64,000 nucleotides of DNA from positions 2,294,001 to 2,358,000 of the forward strand of contig JAVLRN010000002.1 of assembly GCA_032821775.1 (NCBI GenBank). Reading direction: 5' to 3'. Shown piece after piece: positions 33,785 to 45,375 of the stretch. The notes under the pieces were generated by a model. It was given only the letters and a program-made list of their open reading frames with translations, was not told the DNA's origin and did no database searches. The stretch comes from Sanguinoderma infundibulare. Its lineage: Eukaryota > Basidiomycota > Agaricomycetes > Polyporales > Polyporaceae. Numbering within the stretch: position 1 is the first letter of the stretch; every line of letters begins with the position of its first letter. Both the position numbers and the translations under genes were made by a program.

Positions 33785-35377
33785 CTGACGCACATCGCGC
33801 GGACAGTTGACCATCGTGGAGTGCGATTCTCAGGAGGAGCCGGAGCAGCTTTGGAGCGCAGTTGCTGTCTAAAGGCATGCGCGGTTCGATGAGAGCATCC
33901 GCCTACGGACACCTGAATCGGCGTCGCTTGTGATCCTGCGTACAGTTGGGTTATGAATGACTTTCGGACGGAAACCATGTGTGATATTGACATCCAAGGG
34001 CTAAGAACAATCAGAAAAGACGGCGCACCTATATAAATAGCTCGCCACTTGCTCCGCAAATCGCGTGAGGTCTGTAGGAGGAGCAGCCTACACGGATTCC
34101 TGGCCATGCTTATAGGAATGCGCAAGCTGGTGCCGCGGAGTCAGCTAGAGTCGTTAACAGGATTGGCGACATACCATACCATATTGAAATGTTCCGTGGC
34201 AGAGCGGTGAAAACGATCGAGTCCGTGTTGAGACCGACTACCGTACCACGGATTCGTGAGGCGCTGGGATTTCAACACAAGCATTCACCACGATCCAGCA
34301 GAGGACCGACCTTCCTTCGTCGGCATCTAGTCTGTTGCTGTCGTAACGGTTGCCAAAGAGTGTCGGGCTTGTATTCGACGTGCAGCGGGGTGTGCCACCG
34401 GTTCACGGGCGTCGCCTTCTGAAGCGGCATATGCAGCTGGGTACATCGTGCGGTCGGTTGCCTTGTCGCATTTGACTTCAGGTGGGGACGTGAGGATTCA
34501 AGTTGGTGATAGCTCTGAAACGGGGCAGATCTTCCCATCGTTGATGACCTTTGGATGCTATTGTCGGGTAAGCAAGGAACATACAGCATCAAGCCTGAAG
34601 GACACTCACAAGATCGTTGTAAATTTCCTTCTCGCTAATGAGTTAGCCGTAGCTTGTAAGCTACATACCCCGCCAGGACGGTTCTAGCAAGCGCGCATGA
34701 CGTCGCTGCAAGTCTGTTGGTTGTGGTGCGTCGAAGGCTGAGCTTGAACCAAACCCGGTACGGTGCGACGTGACGGTCATGGTGAACGCTGGGTGAACTC
34801 TGTGTGAACGCTGGGTGAACGAGAAGCGGTGGGCCGCATCCGGCAGGAAGCATCATGATTGGTCCGGGTGCTACCGCGGATCAGTCACGGCATACGCCGA
34901 GCAAATTCTTGACGAGCGACGTACCATTGGAATTTGAACCTTCCCGGCGTTGCCAGCTGCGGGACTCACGGTGGCGTGCTCAGATACTATCCTCGAAATA
35001 GGAGAGTGGAGCGCAATGCTCATAGTACGTCCACCATTACACGGTGCGCTAGTTTCGCCGCGCTTTCGAGTCGCTTACCTTGCCATGGCTCATTCTGACG
35101 TGGCATGTCTTTGGAACAGGTATTATATTCATGCCATGTTACAACTAGTCTGGCACAGTCGCAAGTTTGCCGGCCTCGTTTAGGCCCGGTCGTCCGTGCC
35201 AGCTCAGAAGCTGGCGTGGAAGGGGAGCAACAGAGAAATATCATAGAAGCTTTGACGCAGGAATCTAAGTTACACGAATTGTCCTTCAAAGAGATAGAAA
35301 CCTGAGATACACCACATCGTACTCCGCTTCAGAGTCCCCACGTCGAAGGTGCGTAGTCTGACAGACCTTGCTGACGC
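33785..35377. other. Intergenic, 1.6 kb
   Basis: No supported gene. A short direct repeat (GTGAACGCTGGGTGAAC twice, about 34782-34820) is present. Confidence 0.35.
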
Positions 35378-36397
35378 TCACTCCTGCTTTCCGCCCAGTT
35401 CCTGCTTCTCTGGTGAACCGCCTTCCTCTACCACCCCTTGCGTGCGGTCCTGTGGGACGATCCTGGACGCAGAATGTGAGCCTATGTCCGTCAAATCCAG
35501 GCTCGTCAATCCATACCCCACTGCGCCATCTTCGTGGATATCTGGAGTCGGCCCACCCTGTCCGCCCAGCAACGCTGGGTATTCCTTCACCCGTGTGGCA
35601 TACAACGCCTCCGTCACCACTCGCGTGCGCTCTACGTCCCTGACTTTTTGCTCCATAACCGACTTCTTCTGTTTGACGATGGCAAGAAGCCGTTTGAGGT
35701 CGTCGACCTTACCGCGGAATCGAGCGTCCTGCCTGCATGCGTAGTCAAGCCCAAGGACGCACTCCTGCAATCGTGCGTTTTCATGCGCGGCGGGCGGTTT
35801 TGAGCCTTGTGGCGTGGCGCTCGTACGGTCGTGGTCGATGGCGGTCGCGGCATGTCGACTTGGAGCCTCCTTGGGGGCACGCAGCGAAGGGAGGCCGGTT
35901 GGTTTATCGATCGCCTTCCCTTCGGCCTTCGGCAATCCTTGTCCCTCCTGTGACTTCCTGGTCGCAGGTTCCTCTACGTGCGGTATTATTGTGAGTATGC
36001 ATGTAGTTTGTCAGTCCAACATTCACTATCGCTGACCTTCGGTGTCCTCAACCACGTAAGGCTTGGACGACGTCCCTTGTTCCCCTGAATCGCCCTCCCC
36101 ATGGCGTGAACAAGGCCCTGCGTGGTTCTGAGCAACATTTCTCTTGGACGACAATTTCTTCTTACTGAAGCCAGTTAGAAGAGCATGCGGGGACGAAACA
36201 AACCACCTACGTTCCAGCTCGGCTCTTCGCGTTCATATCCTGTGCTGTGCTTTGGATGCGTTCCTTATCTCCTCGCACACCGTTCATTGCCTGGGGTTCC
36301 CCAAATGTCTTCGTAAGTCAATCAGAAGGGCTTGATGTGCTGAACCACATACCTTGGCGCTGCTTCGCCTTGATGCTTGATGTTTGCCAACGCTCAT
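35378..36397 (-). CDS. Coiled-coil protein of unknown function
   Basis: Four exons, 36397-36353, 36308-36211, 36164-36037, 35973-35378; 288 residues with consistent phases and GT-AG introns. Residues ~1-150 are polar, rich in Ser, Lys and Gly (for example TKKKLSSKRNVAQ). A predicted coiled coil follows around residues 175-215 (VDDLKRLLAIVKQKKSVMEQ onward). The tail is Pro/Gly/Ser-rich. No catalytic or DNA-binding motif is recognised. It lies between two SAP-like genes, and the order 'polar linker, then coiled coil' resembles the second half of SAP-like protein 3, but I see no SAP exon here. The first exon (15 codons) is the weakest part. Confidence 0.55.
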
Positions 36398-36844
36398 CCT
36401 TCAAGTTGATATAAAGGCCGCGGCGCAGTATGTCGTATTGGGAAATGTGGTGGGCCTGTGGCGCGATGGCTTGTGGGTCTCAGGTGCAAGTGTGCAACAC
36501 AACCAACCGCGCTCTGGCCGGTCTTGTACTCCAACCGCCACACGTTGCTGACTAATCCCTCACATGATCCACACTGAACTCGGAACAGTGGCCGCAACAA
36601 GACATCCGTCCTCCATATTTTTGTGTCTTTCCTTGTTGCCGAGATGCCCTGCATATATAGTATCAGACGATCAATGAAGATCAATGTGACCATGATCGCC
36701 ATCCACCCTGATGTCAGACGTTTTCAGCCTATTCGGGCTCCCGCCCATCCATGATGTACGCTCTAATAGACCGTTGTTCTAGCGACTGCACAAATCGAGG
36801 CAACGCAGGCCCTCAGTTGACTCCAATAATAGTCCAAAAGGAAC
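36398..36844. other. Intergenic
   Basis: Between the coiled-coil gene and tRNA-Leu; nothing recognised. Confidence 0.35.
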
Positions 36845-36958
36845 TGACAAGAACGGGATTTGAACCCGTACGTGCCAGGATATCCCTGATGAGAACCCGC
36901 TAGACGCAGGCAAGCTTCCGCTTGAGTCACACGCCTTGGACCGCTCGGCCATCTTGCC
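36845..36958 (-). tRNA. tRNA-Leu (CAA) with intron
   Basis: Class II tRNA of 114 nt including an intron of about 26-27 nt after anticodon position 37. Acceptor GGCAAGA pairs with TCTTGTC. D-arm GCC/GGC, anticodon loop CTCAAG (anticodon CAA), long variable arm CAGG/CCTG, T-arm ACGGG/CCCGT with loop TTCAAAT. An intron at this place is normal for fungal tRNA-Leu(CAA). The anticodon stem has one T-T mismatch in my pairing. A T4 follows shortly downstream on the minus strand. Confidence 0.8.
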
Positions 36959-37763
36959 ACATCACTCAAAGTCATAACGAACTCCATAGCAAGCCTAAGC
37001 TGTTCGCCAGGTACTGGACGTTCCGCTGACACGAAACTGCCCGCGAGTCTTTGGCGATGATCTCGTTTCCCCCCCTTTTAATACTCCCAGCGATACACAA
37101 TGCACAGTAAGAGGTAAGTACGTTCGTCCGCACAACTAAGCATTCAACCTTGTGCACATAGCTGTCTGACCATCGCCTACGATCAAAATAAAGCCTTCAA
37201 GTTGGACAACCAGGCGAATGAATCAGCGACATCCAAGCCCCCCTCATTGTCTGAAAACGCGGCTGATTTCAGTTTGACTTTCAGAACACATGCACCGTGG
37301 CTACATAGTGTCACACTGATATTGTCCGTGCTTTCATTCTCGGCGGGTGTTATCTTGCAACCCGTCACCGTTGCCATGTCAATATCCACTGCAGTATTCA
37401 AGTCTATGAAGTATCGGCATGCTGGTAAGTGGGTTTAAGTCCGTCTCTTTTGCTTTTCAAGACTTTTCTAACTCGGCCCATGGCCAAGAGTTATAGAGAC
37501 TCTCAACAATCATCGGATGTCTCTTGGCTCCACTCGGGCACAAACAATGGCCAGTGCTTGAACCACCTCTGTGCCGTTAAAGGGACCGTTTGTTTCACTC
37601 AGGTTTCACTTATTGTTCTCCGGGAATGGGGAGTCTTGCACATATTCCCACGATGCTCCCCATACCTCTGCGCGCTTCACGGACGCACTCCTGACTTCAT
37701 TACCCACCACCAGCCACCACCACGCTTCCAATTAGCTCAATCCTTTCTCAATTCCTCTCCACA
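36959..37763. other. Intergenic
   Basis: A 78-codon plus-strand frame at 37202 has one hydrophobic stretch but no supporting context. The final ~100 bases are pyrimidine-rich and fit the promoter of the next gene. Confidence 0.35.
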
Positions 37764-40076
37764 ATGTACACAGATGAATCCTCTTTAAGAGCACTCAGCC
37801 GCAAGGCTCTTCAAGACGTGGCGAAGGTAAGTGGTGTTAACATCTCACAGTGTCTAACCACCAACGCACGTCACACTAGGCTAATGGGATCAAGGCCAAC
37901 ATCAAATCCGACAAGATAATCAAAATTCTGCTCTCGAAGAATGCCAGGGGTCGATCGTAAGTATCATTCAACGGCCTCGCTGTAACCAATCCTCACATTC
38001 GTGTCCGCAAGGCCCTCGGCGCGCCACTCCGCCAACGCCACTCCTCATGCTTCCCAACATCACGACGTCGCTCTTCCTGAAGCATCAAGATCAGATCAGC
38101 CCTCAACCTCTGCCCATGTTCAAGAACGCCAAGCGCGGCCATCCCAACCACTAGCAGCACCATTGGCAAACGAAGAGCCGTTACCAGCTTTCAATGATCT
38201 TCCACAGCTCGGTCCCTCGATTCACCAGCCACAGCCTGGTCCTTCGCACTACCTACCGCAGCCGCAATCTCTGAGTATATTCAATGCGTAAGTACGATCC
38301 ATATGCACTACTTGGACAATTTGACACATTGGCTGTTGCCGTGTAGATCGTCAGCTAGTCGTGCGCCATGGCCACAGCAGCCTTTCCGCCCCGCCGTATA
38401 TCATCCGAGTACACACGCGTCCTCTGGGCCCGTAAACAGCCTGCATATAAGCCAGAATGCACTCCCCCTTCCCCTTCCATCAGGTAAGAGTGTATCCAGT
38501 CAACATTAAAGCGCCCAATTCTTAGCACTAGCTCTTGATAGGAACACATCCATACAGTGTCTCTACTGGCATCCCTGCGGGGGTCGTCTTGCAGGAAAGC
38601 TACCCCATTCCTCCGCCTCCCGGCGAATATGCCGCACACCTCATCCAAGGGACGTCTGGATCCACAGGCATCCTTGTAGGCTCAGGCCAGCCAGAATTTG
38701 TGCAGGGGACATCCGCATCAACTTGCGTTCGAGCTGCCGCCGCACCTCACGATGCTCATGCTGAGCACGGCTATGAAAATCGGTCCCCGACACCTCTCGA
38801 GCAATACGACAGTCTCCGTGGGGTTCCGTTGTTTACAATGCCCCCAAGCGACTACGAGGAGGAATGGACTGAGGACAGTGCTCCACAACCCAACAGCGCA
38901 TATGTTCATCCTGAGGATAACACTCAACAGGGACCACCCGAGGCTTGTCCGCCGGCATACCCTCTCAGCAAGGCCGTCTTCGGTCCACCCGCCGCTCAGT
39001 TTCAGCTGCCCAGCCGCAGCCCCGTATTGCGCCCTCCGTCTGTGCCTGCATCCCGACCCGGCAATCCTGTATTGCGTCATTCCCCTTCCCCAGAAGCCCG
39101 TCCCCGCAGTGCCGTATTCCGCCCTCCCACTGCTCGTCTACCCAGGCTCCCAGAAAATGCTGTTGGTCGTAACGGAGCGGCTCCGGTTGCCCCACCTTCA
39201 GTCCCTACGACGTCACAGCATCTTGCAGAAGACCAACCTACTGACGACCACCTGCGCAACGCGGTCACTCGCATGGCGATCATGGCTCGACAGCAGGAGA
39301 TTCAGAAATGCGATCTCCGCGATTTGTCGGAGGACATCGACGGCTTGCAGAAGGGCATCCCGCGCTTGAGGACGGTCCTCGTCCAGGAGCACTCTATGTT
39401 CGAGAGGATCAGGTCGTACCTCGGCCATTTGAACGTCAACGTGACGCCCAAGTGGGACGAGGGCGACATCTGGGACAAGGCGTGTCCGACGCGGGACGAC
39501 GGCACTGGGAACGAGATCGAGATCGAGACGGACGATGAGGAGGAGGCGAAGTGGAGGAGGCAGAACCCAGCGTGCGTACGATGGTTTCCGTCTGTTTTGC
39601 TTATTTGGCTGATTGCGACATTACGAAACAGGCCCAAGAACGCCCATCCGACGGAGATCGTGATGAAGAAGTGGACTCCCTTCATCCCTGGCGCGGTTGA
39701 GAGTGACGCGTTGCTCGTTCCCCGCGTCGCACATGCCCTCGCGCAGGAGTTCGAGAAGAGAGAGGCAAGGGAGCTCAAGAAGAAGCAAGTAGCTCAATCG
39801 CAAGGCGGAGGTGTTGCGCAGCACGGCAAACGGCCTACTCGGCAGGTGACACCAAAGCGTCCCCATGATAACGATGCAGGTGTCAAGAAGAAGTACCGCG
39901 AGGGGACACCTGCGCCGAAGGTCTTCCTAGCAAGGAAGAATGCGGACGAGACGGAGACCGAAGATGAGGAGAAGGAGGAGCGTCGGCCTGAGGCTCCGCC
40001 TCTCGCTGGGATTACCGAAGAGGATGAAGAAGAGGACATGGAGATGACGAACGTTGTGGGCATGTGTCGTCCTTGA
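37764..40076 (+). CDS. SAP-like domain protein 3
   Basis: Six exons: 37764-37826, 37880-37956, 38012-38287, 38347-38483, 38542-39571, 39632-40076; 675 residues. Exons 1-2 give the SAP-like helices ESSLRALSRKALQDVAK and ANGIKANIKSDKIIKILLSK. A long disordered region follows, rich in Pro, Gln and Ser, with repeated SRSPVLRPPS / GNPVLRHSPS / RSAVFRPPTA style motifs around residues 330-400. A helical segment (MARQQEIQKCDLRDLSEDID, about residues 420-480) precedes an acidic patch. The C-terminal part is charged (KREARELKKKQ, then DEEEDMEMTN). The 60-nt last intron is in frame and could be read through. Probably nuclear; partner and function unknown. Convergent with the MIF4G gene, 254 bases away. 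Confidence 0.68.
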
Positions 40077-40330
40077 GTGTCGCTATATTTGAGGTTTATT
40101 CGAGTCTTCGTTCATCGCATCTGTACTATTGGTTACATCCTACGTATCTACATCCTCGCGTGGCCCGGAGTCAATTGTGGAATGCTCTGACGTGCGTGGC
40201 GAGATATAAACAAGGGAGGGCGTCCATCAACAGCTGCCAAATATATTCCGCTGCAGCATGGTAGTGGTAGGTCAGGACAACATTGTATGCGTGAACGAGG
40301 AACGAGTAGCTCACACCGAAAATACGACAT

Positions 40331-41781
40331 TCAGTAGGCGTACGCGTAGTCGGACGCAGACTCTTCTTCACCAGACGTGTACTCCGTTGCACCGTCGTAT
40401 TGCTCCGGAGCGTCGTCCGCGACAGCTTTGAGGGCATTGAATTCTTCCAAGAGGCGGTCACGTGCAGGATTCTCCCGGATGATAATACGCGACGCAAGGT
40501 CTTCCACGAAATGGATAGGCAGGTCCGCGGCATGCAAGATTGTCGCCATAGCCCGGTAGGCGGAAGGGAAGTCCAGAACGCTATCCTCCAATTCGATAAT
40601 CTCCACCTCAAGCACTTTGCCGAAGTCCGCGTCTCCCGCATGAACCCGGCGCACAGAGGGGAGCGCAAGGAAAGCTGCGACGGCCGCTGCGTCCGCTTCG
40701 TCTCCAGAGCCCATGACGGCAGAGATCAGGGTTGCCGTCAATAGACGACGCTCCGCTGTCTTCTTGAGGGCGTGGAAGAACTGCTCTACGCCCGCAACGT
40801 TCCTCGTTGTAAAGAAGGTGTGCGCATACCGGGTGCATTTCTCGACTGTGGTGTCGGACTGGGCTACATCCGCCATCGGGGTAGCGTGATTGATCATCGG
40901 CTTGTCTCCGTCCTCGGCATGCTCCTCGTGGAATCCGTATATTTCACTCCTGGGCACGTCTGGACCAAACGCGTCTCGGGGTCTAGGATACGTGCACTGG
41001 TCCAACATGCTCTGAAGCTCCAAAGGTTTGAGATCTGGCACTCGTAGCTATATCGGCGACAGGGACTCACCATCATCATGTACCGAACCTTGAGGGAGAT
41101 CGTATCCTCCTCGAGGACGCCCTCTATGTGCGTTGCCAGGGACAGGGAATCGATGAGATGGGACGCCTCCGTCGACGAGACGATGTGCCGGAGCATACGA
41201 CAGAGCACAACGCAATGCGCCTCGGAGTTGCTTGAGACCTCTGCGAACAGCGCCACGACGATGTCCTGCACGTCCTCGTAAGCCAGGACGCCGAGAACGA
41301 GCAGCTCTCCCGCGAAGCTGGCCAAGGTCCGCGCATCGCGCTCGTAGCCTCCACGCTCGGCGGAGACGAGGTCGGACAGAAGGACGCTTCGAACGGCAGA
41401 CGGAAGGGAAGTCGCCGGGTCGTCAAGATGGTACGGGTCGACGCTCCGCCACTTCAGGCTCTCCCCCTCCACCTCGTCCGCTGCCCTCTGCACCAGCTTC
41501 GCGTAGAGCCCGATCCGCGCGGGGTCCGCGATACACCGATGAATCAGGATCTGTCCACACGCCTCGACGCTGGCCGCATCCCCTGATCGCCCGAGGCTGG
41601 TGGCCAGCGCGGCGAAGCGATCGGCGATACAGTCGAGGTTAGTTGGCGTCACCTGGTTGAGCAAACCACAGAGCGTCCTCCGGGTGTACGTCCAGGCCGG
41701 CGGTACGCTCCATGATTTCCATGGGCCAGCAAAGAGCTTGGAGGAAGGAAGGAGCGCTCGGGGCGTTGTTGGCGAGTGCAT
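40331..41781 (-). CDS. MIF4G-domain protein (eIF4G-like)
   Basis: Two exons, 41781-41071 and 41047-40331, separated by a 23-nt gap that is short for an intron, so the junction may differ. The model gives 475 residues. Residues ~35-235 look like a MIF4G HEAT domain: RRTLCGLLNQVTPTNLDCIA, then QILIHRCIADPARIGLYAKL, then SLKWRSVDP and GYERDARTLASFAGELLVL. This domain is the middle part of eIF4G and of nuclear cap-binding and decay factors. The second half (FFHALKKTAERRLLTATLIS, ...) continues helical and ends in an acidic, Tyr-rich tail. At under 500 residues it is much shorter than eIF4G itself, so it may be a PAIP1- or CTIF-like translation factor; assignment to a subtype is open. Confidence 0.68.
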
Positions 41782-42382
41782 AACGGGATGGTGGCGGGAG
41801 ACGACAATGGTGGGAACGGGGAGCGGGAGAACGACCGCGGGGCCGTCAAGTGAGGGAGCGCCATGGCCTTATGAGCCAAAACGAGCGTGAAGCCGAGGAA
41901 TCAAGGCGTGGACGATTCCTGGCCTGTGCGCCGGGAGAGCGCAAAGAGCCATTGCTGGCGAAGCCTTACTACTGATTCAATGTTCAGCGCCATGGTGGCG
42001 CATGGGGTATGAAGCAGTCGCCCAAGCACCACTACCGCACGGTGCCGGGTAGCCCCGACGGCGACCACGTTGCGTCCGAAATGAACGCCTCTCCACCACC
42101 ACGAGCCAATATGAATAGTCTGGCTGACACAACTTAGCTTTACCTTTGTCCAACCGCGCCGAAGCGAGCACTCAAACGATGGAGAAAGGTCGATCGTTGG
42201 ACATGTATACTATAAGCCCTATGGAAGTCACGATCAGAGCACACATTCGAGGAGGCGTTAGAGCTACCGTACCTCATGAGAATACCGAGCAACGGTGACA
42301 ACGGAAAGCGAATAATCAGCGAACAAGAAGCTTTAGAGCACAAGGTACTGCACGAGAAATGAAAAATGTCACAGGGTCCTGC
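41782..42382. other. Intergenic
   Basis: Promoter side of the MIF4G gene and 3' side of the DUF1917 gene; nothing else recognised. Confidence 0.35.
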
Positions 42383-44233
42383 CTATGCTCGACCCTTCTT
42401 CCTGGGTGCCTCATCCGCAGACTCATCGTTGCTGTCGGCCGCCTTTCGCTTTTTTGTTGTGCCCGCCTTCTTCGCCTTCACTTCCGCCTTGCGCGCCGCT
42501 TCCCCGTCCGCATCATCATCATCTGATCCGAAATCGTTCGGGGCAGCCTTTTTATTCGGGACTGGTTTCTTCGCCTTGGAGCCCGACGACGAAGCGGGCA
42601 TCGCAGCCTTCTTGCTTGCTTGCTTTTGCTCCTCCTTGGATTCATCCTCTTCGTCGGACGCGAAAGGATCGTCAGCGCCCGCCTTCTTCTTGAGCTTAGG
42701 CTTAGGCTTGGTCACGGCGCCGCTCTCGGCCTTCTTGGCAGCAGCTTCTTCCGTGGCTACTGTCTTTGCAGTGTTGAGCTCAGCGAAGTACTCGTCTTTC
42801 AGCGCCTGCGATGCGAGTGGATCTCAGATCGAAACAGCACGTCCACACGTCCGTACCTTAATCTCGGTGTCCTTCATGAGGGCGGTGTTCTTCCAGACCT
42901 GCAGAAGAAGTGATGCAAATCATCAACTTGTCCCGTTTACGATGGATACCTATCGGCGGACATACCGTCGACGAGACACCGCTGGTGTGATGGCTGTCGA
43001 GGCCTAACCAGGCACGAGGTACGTACATCAGTGCCAGGGAGCACATTGACAGGGAGCGGAGATGAATCACCTATGGACGTGTAGAGGTCCGCCTTGACTC
43101 CTGTGAGGTTCAGGCCGTGATTGCGCAGGAGTACTTTCATGACCTGTGGCCCGGAAACGAACATGAGAGACAGGGGCGTGCAAGTGACAATCCGGACCTC
43201 ATACCTCCGTGACGCTGCCCTGATCGTACGCATCGGGTATGTACACGCAGATCAAGTGTAAGTAATTTGGCGTGTCGCTCTGCAGACTGGTGGCAACCTT
43301 GGCAAGGAAGGCGGGGGTGGAGGACAACGGTCCCGATACGAGGGAATCTATCGGGAGCATGGTTCGTGAATTATGCGTGTCATGGAAACGCATCATCTAC
43401 GCACTTGCGAGGGAGCTCCATATCATGTCTACTTTATCGGCAGGGACGAAGGTTAACCTGTGCGTTCCGTGTGAGACCAACTTGGAGCCTGACAGAAACG
43501 TAGCGCAGTAATAACGTACCATTTTCCAGAGACATAGCCATGGTTGACAGAGATCTCCTTCAGTTTCTGCGTGGCCTCGTTTTGAACCTTGATGCATTGC
43601 GGATGTCAGGATGCGGTAGCGAATGAAGCGGTGAGATGCCAACGCACCTCTTCGCGCAGTTCCTTCTTGCTCCTGAGGCCCTTCTTCTTGTTCGCCCGCA
43701 CGGGAATGGAGTCATCGTTCTGAAGGATTTGTGATAAATGACGAACGTCGAGTCACTCGCTCAGTTGGAGAAAGACTGGTGAGAGACGGCCCATCAGAAT
43801 TCGGCACGAACCTTTATCTTTTGCACACGGTCCGTGACTTCGGCGACTGTGGGCGCTGTCAGTAACCACCGCACATGTTGCGTCCGTGTCACGTACGGTA
43901 GTCTGCAGCCTCCTTGACGGCTGCGTCCGCACCATCGACGTCTGGAGGGCGGTCAGCTTTCGCGACCCACAGCCACTGCGGACACGAATGACAGATCAGC
44001 ACCGCGTCGCGAGGTGCTGGATGGGGACGCACCGGCTTAGAGCCGTCGTTTTGAACCATTGATGGCTTGTACTGAAACATACGATCGCGTGTCAAGGGTT
44101 TGCGACAAATGTGGGAGTGTTTGCTCGACGATCCACTCACCTTTCCCAGAAAGTCATGGAGCGTTCCTTCGGACTTAGGGGTCCACTCGTACTGGTAGCC
44201 CTGGGGGATAGCGTCGTCGTCCTTGTTGGCCAT
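42383..44233 (-). CDS. DUF1917 (Bles03/UPF0696-type) protein
   Basis: Twelve small exons in order: 44233-44141, 44071-44033, 43975-43897, 43846-43812, 43719-43648, 43587-43520, 43457-43405, 43347-43205, 43143-43071, 43003-42966, 42898-42857, 42805-42383; 385 residues, every phase consistent. Family features: WLWVAKAD near the N-terminus, the block SGKWLTFVPADKVDMIW, SGPLSSTPAFLAKVATS, then LHLICVYIPDAYDQ and MKVLLRNHGLNLTGVKADLY, which resemble an eIF4E-like fold assigned to DUF1917. The end is a long Lys/Asp-rich tail with basic clusters (KKRKAADS, PRKKGRA) suggesting nuclear localisation. The biochemical role of the family is not established. Confidence 0.8.
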
Positions 44234-44281
44234 GTCTGAGCGATGCCAATGGAATGCAGAGGGTATAGGGTCAGTGCTTTG

Positions 44282-44317
44282 GTGGTCGCGGTCGTGGTCG
44301 TGGTCGTGGTCGTGGTC
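44282..44317 (+). repeat. GGTCGT-type hexanucleotide microsatellite
   Basis: About five imperfect GTGGTC units, 50-85 bases upstream of the DUF1917 start codon, hence in its promoter or 5' UTR. Confidence 0.75.
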
Positions 44318-45375
44318 TGGTCAAGCCGTGGGTGGCTGGGGCGAGGCTGTTTCCGTTTCGGGCGCGACGCGACGCGTTATTTGGCTTTATTTGCCCGTGT
44401 ACGCGCCACTCGCGTTCCAGGTTAGGGTCCGCGCAATGGCTGCCAAAACCGCAAGCCATGGCCAGAAGAGCGAGCATGGTCCGAACCGCCTTCTTGAGCT
44501 AGAATCCCAACAGAAAATTTCTCCCGTTATCTTGGCTTCGAACCAGACAAAGTAAAGGGGGATGAGATAGTGGCACCAATAGCCGATGACTTCCTGCGGC
44601 GATCGTCTCGCTCGTAGCACTTTGGTGAGTAATTAAGTCGTTCCCGAGATCCGTGAGGGGCCCAGAACAGGTCCGGATGGTTTCCCAACGACACGGAACC
44701 CCTTGCGAACATCTCCCGACGTCGGGAGGCCCGTCACGAGCGAACATTCGAAGTGGAATCAACACGGAGCATACCCGGCATCAGAAAGCCAACGTCAACT
44801 CCCCCTTCTACCCCACGACACAGGCCAACTTGAACATCAGGGCAGGGCAGTGGCCAGGCTGATACTCCCAGTTCCTCGGCGTACTTGATAGGCTCCAAGT
44901 ATGCGAGCGTCGGACGTAATATCTAAGATTTTCGAGACCCCCTCGTTGGGTGGCTGACCCGTGAAATCTCCCAGTAGATCACAGTTGATAAGTGCTGTCA
45001 TTGTACAGCCTGTACAGTAAGCAAAGCACAGTGGTTCTAAGCGAGCTGACGAAGGACCAAGCTCAACGATATCAGGCATCGCATGGACACGAACCGAGTG
45101 GGAGGATGCTTTCCTCACAGATGACCTCATCCCTACCCCAAAGACGGCGGCGGCCGTGGGCTACATGCCAGCCCGGGAATGAGTAGGCCACCCTTAAGCT
45201 ACCCTTTGAGGTGCAGCACTACCCGCGAGTACGAAGAATAGAACACCTGCAAGTGAACGCAAACTGAGATCAGCGACCCCAAATCCCATGCTCCTCGAAA
45301 AGGTACTCACAATTACTACCCCACCGGGCGAAAGCGCCTGAATGGAAGACGACAAACACACCGCGATAAACGGCA
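44318..45375. other. Intergenic, 1 kb
   Basis: No supported gene between DUF1917 and FCF1. Confidence 0.35.

Noticed and set aside
33449..33814. 121-codon minus-strand frame opposite the lectin relict
   Set aside because: No motif, and the plus strand carries the trefoil-like spacing; probably an antisense shadow.
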